Assembly: GCA_964410915.1 (NCBI GenBank)
Contig: CAYPIU010000001.1
Location: 1 to 64,000, forward strand
Length of the DNA stretch: 64,000 bases
Origin: CAZFJG01 sp964410915
GTDB taxonomy: Bacteria > Synergistota > Synergistia > Synergistales > JAFGMB01
Direction: 5' to 3'
Part shown: one piece after another, positions 42,114 through 51,784 of the stretch
How the letters are laid out: every line of letters starts with the position of its first letter
How positions within the stretch are numbered: position 1 is the stretch's first letter
The notes under the pieces: generated by a model
Told to the model about the DNA's origin: nothing
What the model saw: the letters and a program-made list of their open reading frames with translations, nothing else
Database searches by the model: none
Position numbers and translations under genes: made by a program

Positions 42114-43470
42114 CCTGATGGCCTCCTTCCATATAATCTCCGGAAAAACATGCAGTACAGCTCTTTTGAGCTCCCTGCCCTATAGCACTGACAAGATCCT
42201 CTTCTGTCAGGAAGGCTAGCGAATCGGCGCCAACCTGTTCTGCAAGTTTGTCGATATTCATTTTTGCAGCTGCGAGTTCTTCCCTGGTCGGAGTATCTAT
42301 ACCATAATAGCAGGGGAAGCGGACAGGAGGGGAGGCTATCCTGACATGGACTTCTCTGGCTCCGTTCTCTCTGATCATTGCTATCATTCGCTGACAAGTT
42401 GTTCCCCTGACTATGGAATCGTCAATTATTACAACGCTTTTGTCTTTTATAATATCTTTTATCGGATTAAGTTTTATCTTTACTCCAAGTTCGCGAACTC
42501 TCTGGGTAGGTTCTATGAACGTACGTCCTACATAACGATTTCTCACAATGGCTTTTTCGTATGACTGACCTGATTCTTCGGCAAAACCTATTGCAGAAAT
42601 GGTTCCACTGTCAGGCATGCCGGTTACTATATCGGCATCAGGGCATGGGGCTCTTTTCGCCAGCCTTGCACCAAGTTCTTTTCTTATTTCGTATACCGAT
42701 CTACCATTAATAATACTGTCGGGGCGTGCAAAATAGACAAATTCAAATGAACAGGCAAACTGTCTTTTAGTTTCAAGTGGTATCCTTAGAGAACTTATGC
42801 CATTCTCGTCAATTACAACTATCTCTCCCGGTTCGACCTCTCTTATTATTTCGGCTCCCACGAGATCGAGGGCACAGCTTTCTGATGAAACATAATATAC
42901 ATCCAGTCTTTTACCTATTATCAGAGGTCGAAATCCCCAGGGATCTCTTGCTGCTACAAGCCTGTGATCGATAAGGAGTGCGAGGGAGTAAGCTCCTTTA
43001 AGTCTTGGAAGAGAATCCACAAAAGCGTCAAGTCTTGTTTTGTGTGGCTGATGTGCCATCAGATGGAGTATGGATTCAGTATCAGTCCTGGATTGAAAAA
43101 TGGCTCCCCTGCTTTCCAGATATCCTTTTATTTCACCAGCATTAGTGAGGTTACCATTATGGGAAATTGCAACTGCACCTCTTGAAGATGTTGCAGTTAA
43201 GGGTTGTGCGTTGGTAAGTTCTGATCCTCCAGCTGTAGAATAACGTACATGTCCGATAGCGCAGCCTGATTCAATCCCTGCCAACTCCTGTTGATCAAGT
43301 GCCAGATGAACAAGTCCGGAACCTTTAAGGGAATGCACATCACCATTTCCGTTTACCCACGCAACACCTGCTGATTCCTGGCCGCGATGCTGGAGAGCAT
43401 ATAAACCGAGATACACATCTTCAAGAACCGGTGTTCTGCTGCAGGAAAATGCTCCAAAAATTCCACACAT
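42097..43470 (-). CDS. purF: Amidophosphoribosyltransferase
   Basis: First committed step of purine synthesis; 457 residues. The start MCGIFGAF places the glutaminase Cys at position 2 with no propeptide, so Met removal exposes it. LQHRGQESAG and IGHVRYSTAG belong to the Ntn domain; VVIIDDSIVRGTTCQRMI is the PRPP loop. Overlaps purM by 17 bases; 1 base separates it from purL. Confidence 0.96.
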   Translation of the reverse strand: MCGIFGAFSCSRTPVLEDVYLGLYALQHRGQESAGVAWVNGNGDVHSLKGSGLVHLALDQQELAGIESGCAIGHVRYSTAGGSELTNAQPLTATSSRGAVAISHNGNLTNAGEIKGYLESRGAIFQSRTDTESILHLMAHQPHKTRLDAFVDSLPRLKGAYSLALLIDHRLVAARDPWGFRPLIIGKRLDVYYVSSESCALDLVGAEIIREVEPGEIVVIDENGISSLRIPLETKRQFACSFEFVYFARPDSIINGRSVYEIRKELGARLAKRAPCPDADIVTGMPDSGTISAIGFAEESGQSYEKAIVRNRYVGRTFIEPTQRVRELGVKIKLNPIKDIIKDKSVVIIDDSIVRGTTCQRMIAMIRENGAREVHVRIASPPVRFPCYYGIDTPTREELAAAKMNIDKLAEQVGADSLAFLTEEDLVSAIGQGAQKSCTACFSGDYMEGGHQDDMEL

Positions 43471-43471
43471 T

Positions 43472-45628
43472 CTATTTTAGCCTCCAGGCTTTTGTAAGTT
43501 CTACCACCGAGATATCTATATCGTTATTTACCAGTAGACGATCTCCTCTGACTTCTCCTATCTTTAAGATAGGAAATCCGTTCCATTGATGTTTAAAGGC
43601 CACTACTTTTGATCTCGGTACAGAATATATAGCCCTTGGCCCGCCTTCTCCAAAAAGGAATACATCTTTCCTGGTAGGTATATTCATATCGAAAGCAGCT
43701 CCCTTTTCAGATGCTATGCATTCTTTTGCAAGTGTTACAAGAAGCCCGCCGCCTTTAATGGTACGTCCACTTGAAACCAGCCTGTTTTTTGCTGTTTTGA
43801 CAGCTCTATCCAGGAAATCCTGTTCTGCTTCAGGGGTGAAGGGTAATGGTCTACCGGAGATGCCTCCAGTGATAAGAAGCTGATAATAGCTTCCTGCAAG
43901 AGAGGGATTGGGCATTCCTGCATAGTATATATGATCTCCCTCCTGCCATTTTCCCGAGGAGACAAGGTCCTCTTTCATGGATATAAGTCCTGCGATACCG
44001 ACAAGAGGTGTTGGAAGTATGCTTCCGTTGATGGTTTCGTTATAAAGGCTTACATTTCCGGAAATGACCGGGCATTCCACTTGTTTACAGAAGTCTGCCA
44101 TTCCCTTTACACATTCATTGAGTACCCAGTACTGGTCCGGTTTTTCAGGAGAAGCAAAGTTAAGACAGTTTGTCATTCCCAAAGGTTCTGCACCTGCGAC
44201 TGCAAGAGAACGGATAGATCTTCCGACCGTTTCGGTTGCTCCTCTGTAAGGATCAAGATCACATTTCCATGGATCGGCTTCCATTGATATTGCAATGAGT
44301 TTTTCTGTTCCCTTTACCCTTATAACAGATGTATCATTATTACCCGGACCAGTTACTGTATTTGTTTGAACCATAGAATCGTACTGTTCATAAATGCAGC
44401 CTTTGTCTGAGAGCCCCGGGTTCTTGAGAAGTGAGAGAAGCTTCTTTTGCATATCAGTATTTTCAGGAAGGTCTTCTAAATCAAAGTTCCATCTTTTTTC
44501 AATTGAGGCTGGTCTGGTCATCTTCCATTCAGGAGAGGGGCAGCCGTCGCCGATCAGAGAAGCCGGAATATCTGCAACTATCTTTCCATTGTTTCTTATA
44601 AGGTAATCCTTATTTTCAGTAACGTGTCCGATCACTGCTGAGTCAAGATCCCATTTTTGTGCAATTTCAGATATTTGTTCCATATCTTCAGGCCTGGCTA
44701 TGAGAAGCATTCTCTCCTGAGATTCAGACAGGGCTATTTCCCAGGGTTCCATGTCATTTTCCCTGAGAGGGACTTTTTCAAAATCGAGGATCATACCCAC
44801 TTTGCTTTTTGCCGCAATTTCGCTTGAGGATGAGGTTATCCCAGCTGCCCCCATATCCTGCATGCTGACAATGAGATCTTTATCCCGTAATTCAATACAG
44901 GCCTCGATAAGGAGTTTTTCTACGAAAGGGTCTCCGATCTGGATATTGGGCCTGCTTGTTTTAGTATCCTCAGCAAGTTGAGTAGAGGCAAAAGCTGCTC
45001 CTGCAATTCCGTCCCTACCTGTTTTAGAACCCAAAAGAACCACAAGCTGACCTGCCTTTGCAGTTTTCGAACTGATTATTTTCGGTATTTCAACGAGCCC
45101 AAGACACATTGCATTAACCAGTGGATTGCCTGCATATCGCGGAGAATAAAAAGTTTTGCCTCCAATAGTAGGGACTCCTACGGGGTTCCCATATCCTCCA
45201 ATTCCTTTAACAACTCCATCCGCAAGATTTCTGGTCTTCTGCTTTGAGATATCACCAAAAAACAGCCCATCAAGAGAAGCTACAGGTCGAGCTCCAAGAG
45301 TAATGATATCCCTTATTATTCCACCAACTCCAGTAGCAGCTCCCTGGAAAGGTGCTACTGCTGAAGGGTGATTATGACTTTCAACTTTGAAAGCGAGACC
45401 AAGCCCATCTCCAATATCTACTATACCGGCATTTTCTCCAGGACCTGCGACGACATTTTTACCCTTTGCTGGAAACATAGAAAGAAGATTTCGAGTTGAT
45501 TTATAGCAGCAATGCTCTGACCACATAACACCCATTATCAAAAGCTCTGTTTTGTTGGGTTCTCGATCCAGCGCGTTCTTTAGTGTTTCGTATTCATTTC
45601 TGGTCAATCCTGCTTCTTTGTAATCCAT
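43472..45628 (-). CDS. purL: FGAM synthase subunit PurL (small type)
   Basis: Synthetase subunit of the three-part FGAM synthase, 718 residues. Start ATG 45628 (MDYKEAGLTRNEYETL) follows AAAGGGA by about 10 bases; a frame 42 bases longer overlaps purQ and is rejected. MGVMWSEHCCYKSTR, ESHNHPSAVAPFQGAATGVG, DLIVSMQDMGAAG and VSGNVSLYNET are characteristic. It is the short PurL that requires PurS and PurQ, both encoded just upstream. Confidence 0.97.
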   Translation of the reverse strand: MDYKEAGLTRNEYETLKNALDREPNKTELLIMGVMWSEHCCYKSTRNLLSMFPAKGKNVVAGPGENAGIVDIGDGLGLAFKVESHNHPSAVAPFQGAATGVGGIIRDIITLGARPVASLDGLFFGDISKQKTRNLADGVVKGIGGYGNPVGVPTIGGKTFYSPRYAGNPLVNAMCLGLVEIPKIISSKTAKAGQLVVLLGSKTGRDGIAGAAFASTQLAEDTKTSRPNIQIGDPFVEKLLIEACIELRDKDLIVSMQDMGAAGITSSSSEIAAKSKVGMILDFEKVPLRENDMEPWEIALSESQERMLLIARPEDMEQISEIAQKWDLDSAVIGHVTENKDYLIRNNGKIVADIPASLIGDGCPSPEWKMTRPASIEKRWNFDLEDLPENTDMQKKLLSLLKNPGLSDKGCIYEQYDSMVQTNTVTGPGNNDTSVIRVKGTEKLIAISMEADPWKCDLDPYRGATETVGRSIRSLAVAGAEPLGMTNCLNFASPEKPDQYWVLNECVKGMADFCKQVECPVISGNVSLYNETINGSILPTPLVGIAGLISMKEDLVSSGKWQEGDHIYYAGMPNPSLAGSYYQLLITGGISGRPLPFTPEAEQDFLDRAVKTAKNRLVSSGRTIKGGGLLVTLAKECIASEKGAAFDMNIPTRKDVFLFGEGGPRAIYSVPRSKVVAFKHQWNGFPILKIGEVRGDRLLVNNDIDISVVELTKAWRLK

Positions 45629-45633
45629 AAGAT

Positions 45634-46332
45634 TTATTCCCTTTCGATCCATCTCTGTATTGATCTCCACATTATTACGCCGTCCTTACCGCCCAGGATA
45701 TCTTCACTTGCCCTTTCAGGGTGGGGCATCAGGCCAAGAACATTTCCAGATCTGCTGGTAATACCTGCAATGTTATTAAGTGCTCCATTAGGATTAAATT
45801 CCGGGTCCGTTTTACCGGATTCTGAACAGTAACGAAAGACCACCTGCCCGTTTTTTTCGAGGTTCTCAAGCTTTTCCGGGGGAAGGAAATACAGTCCATC
45901 ATTGTGTGCTATTGGGAACTGTACGACCTGTTCTTTTTTATAGCCTTTAGTGAAAGGGGTATCATTGCGCTCAACTCTCAAGTAACATTTTTTACAAATA
46001 AAGGTCAAAGTCTTGTTAGTGAGAACTGCCCCGGGGAGTAGTCCTGTCTCGAGAAGTACCTGGAAACCATTGCATATACCGAGGACAAGCCCCTCATTGA
46101 GGGCATGTTCTTTTACTGCATCGATTATTGGAGATCTTGCGGATAAGGCTCCACATCTTAGATAATCTCCGTAGGAAAAACCGCCGGGCAGAACAACAAG
46201 TCCTGTCCCTTCAGGTAATACTCTTTCCTTATGCCAGACACTTTCCACTTTTGTCCCTGTATTTTCTGATATGGCGTGAATAACATCCCTGTCACAGTTA
46301 CTTCCTGGAAAGATTATTACTGAAGTTATCAT
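45634..46332 (-). CDS. purQ: FGAM synthase glutaminase subunit PurQ
   Basis: Class I glutamine amidotransferase, 232 residues, supplies ammonia to PurL. VIIFPGSNCDRD at the N-terminus, LPGGFSYGDYLRCGA, nucleophile Cys in LGICNGFQVL, and the His/Glu of MPHPERA. Overlaps purS by 4 bases. Confidence 0.96.
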   Translation of the reverse strand: MITSVIIFPGSNCDRDVIHAISENTGTKVESVWHKERVLPEGTGLVVLPGGFSYGDYLRCGALSARSPIIDAVKEHALNEGLVLGICNGFQVLLETGLLPGAVLTNKTLTFICKKCYLRVERNDTPFTKGYKKEQVVQFPIAHNDGLYFLPPEKLENLEKNGQVVFRYCSESGKTDPEFNPNGALNNIAGITSRSGNVLGLMPHPERASEDILGGKDGVIMWRSIQRWIERE

Positions 46333-46583
46333 TTAGAGTGCTCCACTTCAATATCAAAATCTTCGATCAGTTCGTTTACAAGGATCTCGTCACACATTAC
46401 TTCTGCTTTTGTATATGCTTCTTCCTGAGTCCCGGCATTTATCCACAACTGGATATATTTCCCTACGCGTGTATTTACAAGTTCATCATGTCCAGCATTT
46501 ACAAGTGCTTTGGCTACAGCTTTTCCCTGTGTATCAAGAACACCCTCTTTAAGATAGACAAGTATTTTTACGTGGAAGATCAT
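46329..46583 (-). CDS. purS: FGAM synthase subunit PurS
   Basis: Small bridging subunit, 84 residues: VKILVYLKEGVLDTQGKAVAKAL and the VGKYIQLWI strand followed by a C-terminal beta strand (IEDFDIEVE). Dimer that joins PurQ to PurL. Lies 2 bases after purC and overlaps purQ. Confidence 0.94.
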   Translation of the reverse strand: MIFHVKILVYLKEGVLDTQGKAVAKALVNAGHDELVNTRVGKYIQLWINAGTQEEAYTKAEVMCDEILVNELIEDFDIEVEHSK

Positions 46584-46585
46584 CT

Positions 46586-47302
46586 CTAATTTTTCCTCGT
46601 CATTATTCTTTTATATATTTCCTGATATGCATCGAGTACATTGCCCAGATCCTTACGAAATCTGTCTTTATCAAGTTTTTCTCCACTCTGTTTGTCCCAG
46701 AATCTACAGGTATCAGGGGAAATTTCATCTGAAAGGATGATATTCCCATCCTTGTCTTTCCCAAATTCCAGTTTAAAGTCAACCAGAACAATACCAAGCT
46801 CGCTGAAAAATCCGGTAAGAAGTTCGTTAACTTTAAGGGTTGTCTCTTTCATGCTTTTTAACTCTTCTCTGCCTGCCCATCCAAAGAGGATCGCATGTTC
46901 ATCCATTATCAGAGGATCTCCAAGTTCATCACTTTTAAGGTAATACTCAACAAGAGGATAAGGAAGTCTGATACCTTCATTTACTCCGAGTCTTTTGCAT
47001 AAAGTTCCTGTGGTAATGTTTCTTGTTACAACTTCGACGGGTACTATATCTACTTTTTTTACAAGCTGGTGGTTTTCATCAAGTTTCTGGATAAAATGAG
47101 TGGAAATATCTTGAGAATTGAGGTATTCGAACATTTCTGAACTGATCAGATTATTCAGCTGACCTTTCCCTTCCATTGAAGCCTTCTTCTGGGCGTTGAA
47201 AGCTGTAAGGGAGTTTTTATACTCAACAAGAAGAACATCTGGATCTTCAGTAGCGAACATTCTTTTGGCTTTGCCTTCGTAAAGCATTATACCTTTTTGC
47301 AT
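46586..47302 (-). CDS. purC: SAICAR synthase
   Basis: Ligates aspartate to CAIR; 238 residues. Start ATG 47302 (MQKGIMLYEGKAKRMF) follows GGAGG; a 5-codon longer start is rejected. LLVEYKNSLTAFNAQKK, VPVEVVTRNITTGTL, LVDFKLEFGKD and LSDEISPDTCRFWD are family blocks. First gene of the ten-gene pur operon. Predicted transcription start only about 20-25 bases upstream of its ribosome site, leaving no room for a riboswitch. Confidence 0.96.
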   Translation of the reverse strand: MQKGIMLYEGKAKRMFATEDPDVLLVEYKNSLTAFNAQKKASMEGKGQLNNLISSEMFEYLNSQDISTHFIQKLDENHQLVKKVDIVPVEVVTRNITTGTLCKRLGVNEGIRLPYPLVEYYLKSDELGDPLIMDEHAILFGWAGREELKSMKETTLKVNELLTGFFSELGIVLVDFKLEFGKDKDGNIILSDEISPDTCRFWDKQSGEKLDKDRFRKDLGNVLDAYQEIYKRIMTRKN

Positions 47303-47331
47303 ATTATGCACCTCCAAAAATAAGTACTTAC

Positions 47332-47360
47332 ATTATTTATATAAAAATCTTAAAAGTCAA
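47332..47360 (-). promoter_or_regulatory. Promoter of the purine operon
   Basis: On the minus strand TTGACT (47360-47355), 17-base spacer, AATAAT (47337-47332); each hexamer has one mismatch from consensus. Predicted start near 47325. Confidence 0.6.
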
Positions 47361-47424
47361 GTATATATAAAACATATAAATTAAATAACCTCTTTAACAA
47401 AGGTAAACAATTCAAAGGTCTTAT

Positions 47425-47452
47425 TTGCAATATCCCGTTTCATGGTTATACT
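47425..47452 (+). promoter_or_regulatory. Possible promoter of lepA
   Basis: TTGCAA (47425-47430), 16-base spacer, TATACT (47447-47452). It would leave a leader of about 175 bases with no recognised structure. Confidence 0.4.
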
Positions 47453-47634
47453 GTACTGATTATTGTAGTGATAAAATATTTCCGGATCCAACTTCAGATA
47501 TCCTCATCACTTAATGCCGCCGCATAAAACAACATTTCCAGTAAAGAGTCTTTTATGTAAAATATAGCTGTTAAAAAAATTTAAATTACTTGGTCTTTAA
47601 AGAAAAAGATCTATTGTAAAAGGTGGTCACAACG

Positions 47635-49449
47635 GTGAAACTTAATAACATTCGAAATTTCTGCATTATTGCACATATCGACCATGGTAAATCTACGCTC
47701 GCAGACAGGCTTCTTGAATCCACTCATACCGTAGAAGGAAGAAGTATGAGAAGTCAGTTCCTGGATTCCATGGAGATCGAAAGGGAGCGGGGGATCACAA
47801 TAAAACTTGTTCCTGTCAGAATGAAATATTTTGATAAAGAAGGCAAAGAATATATCCTTAATCTTATTGATACCCCTGGTCACGTTGACTTTGGATATGA
47901 AGTATCCAGATCCCTTGCAGCATGCGAAGGAGCTCTCCTTGTAGTGGATGCCGCACAGGGAGTAGAGGCCCAGACAATGGCGAATGCCTATATCGCTGTT
48001 GAAGAGGGTCTTGAGATCATTCCGGTCATAAACAAGATAGATCTTCCTTCTGCAAGGCCGGAACATGTTAAAGCTGAAGTTGAAGAAGTTATTGGACTTG
48101 ATTCTGATCATGCGATCATGGCAAGTGCAAAGGAAGGCAAGGGGATACAGGAAATCCTCGACAAGATCATAGAGCTTGTACCGCCTCCTGAAGGCGATCC
48201 TCAGGAAAACCTTCAGGCCCTTATCTTTGATTCTACCTATGATAATTACCGGGGTGTGGTTTGCTACATAAGGGTTATCAATGGTTCAATAAAAAAAGGT
48301 CAGGAAATAGTGCTTATGGTTACCGGAATGAAGTATACCGTTGAAGAAATCGGGATCTTCCGTCCAAAAAGAGAAGAAGTAGAGGAATTAGGACCTGGAG
48401 AAGTTGGTTATCTTATAGCGAATATTAAAAACATTTCTGAGGCGAAAGTGGGTGACACCATAACCGGGTATAATAATCCATCTTCACAAAGTTTACCTGG
48501 TTACAGGAACCCCAAACCGGTGGTCTTCTGCGGATTTTACCCTGTAGAAAGAGAAGACTACACTCTGCTAAGGGAATCGCTGGAAAAATTACAACTTAAT
48601 GATTCTGCAATAGACTTTGAACCTGAAACTTCGGTAGCACTGGGTTTTGGTTTCCGCTGCGGTTTCCTTGGTCTGCTTCATATGGAGATAACCAGGGAGC
48701 GTCTCAAGAGGGAATTCCAGGTTGATCTGGTAGCCACTGCACCAAATGTTGTCTATGAAGTTACTACAAAATCAGGTGAGATAATTGAAGCCCACCGACC
48801 TTCCGATTTTCCTGATATGGGTGATCTTGAAATGGTCAAAGAACCAATGATCAGATTAACGGTATTTATTCCTTCGGATTACGTAGGCAAAGTTATGCAG
48901 CTATGTCAGGATAAAAGAGGGATATATGTATCCATGGATTACCTTTCTCCCGAGAGGGCAAGGATAGTGTATGAAGTTCCACTTGGAGAATTTATTCTTG
49001 ATTTTCATGACAGGATCCAGTCACAAACGAGAGGATTTGCTTCAATTGACTATGAACATATCGGTCTGAGAGAAGCAGATCTTGTAAAAGTTGATGTCCT
49101 TATCCAGGGAGAGGCTGCAGATGCCTTTTCTTTCATCTGTCACAGGGATGAATCTTATCAACGCGGTCTTTCGGTGACAAGAAAGCTTAAAGAATTGATA
49201 CCAAGACAACTTTTCGAGATACCAGTACAGGCATCAGTAGGGAAAAAGGTAATTGTCAGGCAGAATATAAAAGCTGTTCGTAAGGATGTTCTGGCAAAGT
49301 GTTACGGCGGAGATATAAGCAGAAAACGCAAACTTCTTGAAAAACAGAAGGAAGGCAAAAAGAAAATGAAAAAAGTGGGTAAGGTTTCAATACCCCAGGA
49401 AGCATTTCTGGCTTTCCTGAAAGTTGATGAAGATGAAGATAAATCATGA
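47635..49449 (+). CDS. lepA: Elongation factor 4 (LepA)
   Basis: Translational GTPase, 604 residues, membrane-associated ribosome back-translocase/biogenesis factor. GTG 47635 (MKLNNIRNFCIIAHIDHGKST) lies 8 bases from AAAAGGTGG; GTG 47623 overlaps that site. G-domain: AHIDHGKSTL, RGITIKL, DTPGHVDFGYEV, NKIDLP. The C-terminal LepA-specific block RQNIKAVRKDVLAKCYGGD is present and the end is Lys/Asp rich. Overlaps the HemW-like gene. Confidence 0.97.
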   Translation: MKLNNIRNFCIIAHIDHGKSTLADRLLESTHTVEGRSMRSQFLDSMEIERERGITIKLVPVRMKYFDKEGKEYILNLIDTPGHVDFGYEVSRSLAACEGALLVVDAAQGVEAQTMANAYIAVEEGLEIIPVINKIDLPSARPEHVKAEVEEVIGLDSDHAIMASAKEGKGIQEILDKIIELVPPPEGDPQENLQALIFDSTYDNYRGVVCYIRVINGSIKKGQEIVLMVTGMKYTVEEIGIFRPKREEVEELGPGEVGYLIANIKNISEAKVGDTITGYNNPSSQSLPGYRNPKPVVFCGFYPVEREDYTLLRESLEKLQLNDSAIDFEPETSVALGFGFRCGFLGLLHMEITRERLKREFQVDLVATAPNVVYEVTTKSGEIIEAHRPSDFPDMGDLEMVKEPMIRLTVFIPSDYVGKVMQLCQDKRGIYVSMDYLSPERARIVYEVPLGEFILDFHDRIQSQTRGFASIDYEHIGLREADLVKVDVLIQGEAADAFSFICHRDESYQRGLSVTRKLKELIPRQLFEIPVQASVGKKVIVRQNIKAVRKDVLAKCYGGDISRKRKLLEKQKEGKKKMKKVGKVSIPQEAFLAFLKVDEDEDKS

Positions 49450-50560
49450 AATACGTTCTATCTACATCCATATTCCCTTCTGTCTGAGAAAGTGTCCCTA
49501 CTGTCCTTTTTACAGCAGGGCATTTTCGGAAGATGAAGCTGATAAATATTTAAGTTCCCTTGAAAAAGAGATCCAGTGGTGGAAAAGGTCCGGACATGAG
49601 ATCGGAATACTGAATACTCTCTATATAGGAGGCGGTACTCCTTCGATACTTACGGATCATCAATGGTCCAGGTTGATCGGGCTCCTTGAGAATAGTTTCC
49701 GTTTCTCACCAGATTGCGAGGTTTCAGTAGAGGCAAATCCTGAATCTGTTACACAAAACAGGCTTTTTAAATGGGATAACTGGCGGGTTAACAGGATAAG
49801 CCTTGGTGTTCAAAGTCTTCAGGATAACGAACTTAAGTGGCTTGAGAGGCCCTATAACAGAAAGGATGTTACTGATGCTCTGGATCTGATAAGAGACCAC
49901 AGATTCCTTCTCAGTTGTGACCTGATGTTCTCTCTTGGAAATCAGCCTCTCAGGTCATTGTATTCTACTCTGAATGAACTCCTGAATTTCTGGCATCCTG
50001 AACACATATCCACTTATCAACTGACACTGGAAAAGGGTACTCCCTGGGGTGAAAATCCTCCAGAGAATATGGATGATGGTTATGCCGGGTATCGTTTTAT
50101 ACAGTGGTATCTCTCTCAAAAGGGTTACGAGCAGTACGAGATCTCCAGTTTTGCCAGATACAATAACTACTGCAGACATAACCTTGCATATTGGGACCAG
50201 CAGAATGTCATTGGTTTAGGCCCATCTGCATGGGGATATATCAATGGTCTTCGATACAGTAATTCACCGGATTATGAAAGCTATGTTATCAGATCAGGTC
50301 TTTCTGAAAGTACGATCGCTTATTCGGAATTTCTGGATAATGAAAAAAGAGCTAGGGAGGCAGTTATACTTTCACTGAGAACTGCATGGGGTTTTTCCAT
50401 TTCAGACTTCAGCAGCATTTTTGGACAAAATATAGTGAGAGATATTCTCAATGATCTCAATGATGTGCCGGGAGAATATCTGGTGTATGATAAAAACAAT
50501 GTTTATCTTTCTCCAAAGGGTATGAGAGTAGGAAACTCTATCTGGGAGAAGATAATCTGA
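49427..50560 (+). CDS. hemW: HemW-like radical SAM protein (coproporphyrinogen III oxidase-like)
   Basis: Radical SAM enzyme, 377 residues. The 4Fe-4S motif is CLRKCPYC after IYIHIPF; GGGTPSIL, EANPESV, RISLGVQSLQ and QLTLEKGTPW are shared with HemW, which is thought to be a heme chaperone rather than an oxidase. The start is uncertain among ATG 49427 and ATG 49433, both within the lepA end and without a clear ribosome site, suggesting translational coupling. The lepA-hemW order is common in bacteria, which supports the call. Confidence 0.82.
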   Translation: MKMKINHEIRSIYIHIPFCLRKCPYCPFYSRAFSEDEADKYLSSLEKEIQWWKRSGHEIGILNTLYIGGGTPSILTDHQWSRLIGLLENSFRFSPDCEVSVEANPESVTQNRLFKWDNWRVNRISLGVQSLQDNELKWLERPYNRKDVTDALDLIRDHRFLLSCDLMFSLGNQPLRSLYSTLNELLNFWHPEHISTYQLTLEKGTPWGENPPENMDDGYAGYRFIQWYLSQKGYEQYEISSFARYNNYCRHNLAYWDQQNVIGLGPSAWGYINGLRYSNSPDYESYVIRSGLSESTIAYSEFLDNEKRAREAVILSLRTAWGFSISDFSSIFGQNIVRDILNDLNDVPGEYLVYDKNNVYLSPKGMRVGNSIWEKII

Positions 50561-50590
50561 TAAAGGATTCTTTTTTTCCGGAGGGTAACC

Positions 50591-51172
50591 ATGGAATATG
50601 CTCTTATAAGTTTTTCCGGGAGTAGAGAACTTTTTTTAAGAAATATAATTATTTCACTGGCACAATTCCGCCTGAAGGATGATTCTGCGTCCGGATATCC
50701 TGTTAATGTAGGTGAAGGGCTCAAGGAAATTCTTATATATATTCCTTCAGATCAGGAACATCCAGGGAAATATTCAGGTATTTCCCTGTTACGGATATAT
50801 GCCCCTCTTATTGGTGAGAGGAACAGTATATTTATTGCGGGAGAAAAACTCCAGCAGTGGGTGAAGATGTTTGCTTTTTCAGATGCAATAGACTCGTCAT
50901 TAACATTTATTCATATTTCATCCGAATGTCCTTCGGACAGAGATTGGGGTCTGGTATCCGTAATCCTTCCCGGCTGGGTTCTCCTTTTTGATGAAGATAT
51001 TGATTCCATAAACCAGGATTCTCTGGATCAGAATACAAGTGTAGCTTATTGTCCAGCAAATGAAGAAGATCTGGAAAAGATCTCCCCTGACCTCCAGGTT
51101 AAGGATGTTGTTAACATGGTCATACCTATGATCCTTAAGTATCTACCGTGGAGGTCACAAGAGGATCAATAA
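50591..51172 (+). CDS. Uncharacterised protein
   Basis: 193 residues, not recognised. GGAGGG precedes the ATG by 5 bases, so it is very likely real. It has mixed alpha/beta character, a hydrophobic stretch (SVILPGWVLLFDED) too short for a certain membrane helix, no signal peptide and no obvious catalytic motif. It lies 30 bases after the HemW-like gene and may be co-transcribed with it. It ends 1 base before the convergent yedF end, leaving no room for a terminator between them. Confidence 0.75.
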   Translation: MEYALISFSGSRELFLRNIIISLAQFRLKDDSASGYPVNVGEGLKEILIYIPSDQEHPGKYSGISLLRIYAPLIGERNSIFIAGEKLQQWVKMFAFSDAIDSSLTFIHISSECPSDRDWGLVSVILPGWVLLFDEDIDSINQDSLDQNTSVAYCPANEEDLEKISPDLQVKDVVNMVIPMILKYLPWRSQEDQ

Positions 51173-51173
51173 T

Positions 51174-51770
51174 TCAAATGCTTATTACGCTGTCTTTTTC
51201 AAGAAGACCTTCTGTAATATCGAACATGTTGGATATTATACCTACACCAACTTTTTCGGTTAGTCCAAAATGATTTGAGCATGTACCACATACAAGAACT
51301 TCGACACCTTTATTTTCGAGTTCTTTCAGATACTCACATGTAGAGGTTCCTTCAAGTGCCAGTTTTATTCCTTCATTCATCAAAGCAATTCTTGCAGGCG
51401 GCGTTTGCATTTGAGCTAATGTCCCAAGAAAAGCCTTTATAAGTACCTCTCCTAATTCTTCATCATTTCCGCCCATAACGCTTCGCGAAATGAAGACAGC
51501 CCTGTTTCGCATCTGGAGGGGACTTTGGGTTCCTGAATTAACTGCCACTGCTGAAAATGATATATCCTTGTGACCATTTACATAAATATCCGTATCTTTT
51601 TTTGAAGTTTCATGGCTGAATCCCAGTTTTCCGAGTAGTCGGGTGACATTTTGTGATGCTATATCGTTATCTACGATTACCTCAACGTCTTCAGTGTCTT
51701 CAGATATAGCTGCTTTTGTCATCATTACTGGTTCCGGGCATTGTTTCCCTCTTGCGTCGATTTTTTTCAA
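51174..51770 (-). CDS. yedF: YedF-type sulfurtransferase-like selenium metabolism protein
   Basis: 198 residues with two parts: an N-terminal TusA-like domain (MKKIDARGKQCPEPV, with the CPxP motif) and a C-terminal DsrE-like domain (RNAVFISRSVMGGNDEELG ... VLVCGTCSNHFGL). This fusion co-occurs with selenium use across bacteria (family knowledge). Here selA-selB start about 750 bases away, divergent, supporting a selenium role, though the biochemical function is unsettled. Follows the nicotinamidase gene by 14 bases on the same strand. Confidence 0.9.
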   Translation of the reverse strand: MKKIDARGKQCPEPVMMTKAAISEDTEDVEVIVDNDIASQNVTRLLGKLGFSHETSKKDTDIYVNGHKDISFSAVAVNSGTQSPLQMRNRAVFISRSVMGGNDEELGEVLIKAFLGTLAQMQTPPARIALMNEGIKLALEGTSTCEYLKELENKGVEVLVCGTCSNHFGLTEKVGVGIISNMFDITEGLLEKDSVISI

Positions 51771-51784
51771 GTTAAGTCCTCCAT

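Larger units (their letters stand above)
47303..47634. other. Intergenic region between divergent purC and lepA
   Basis: About 330 AT-rich bases carrying the two divergent promoters listed separately. I looked for the CCGAAC/GTTCGG pairs of the Gram-positive PurBox and did not see them. Confidence 0.6.

Noticed and set aside
47303..47330. Purine riboswitch upstream of purC
   Set aside because: The predicted leader is only about 25 bases, too short for an aptamer, and no purine riboswitch consensus is present.
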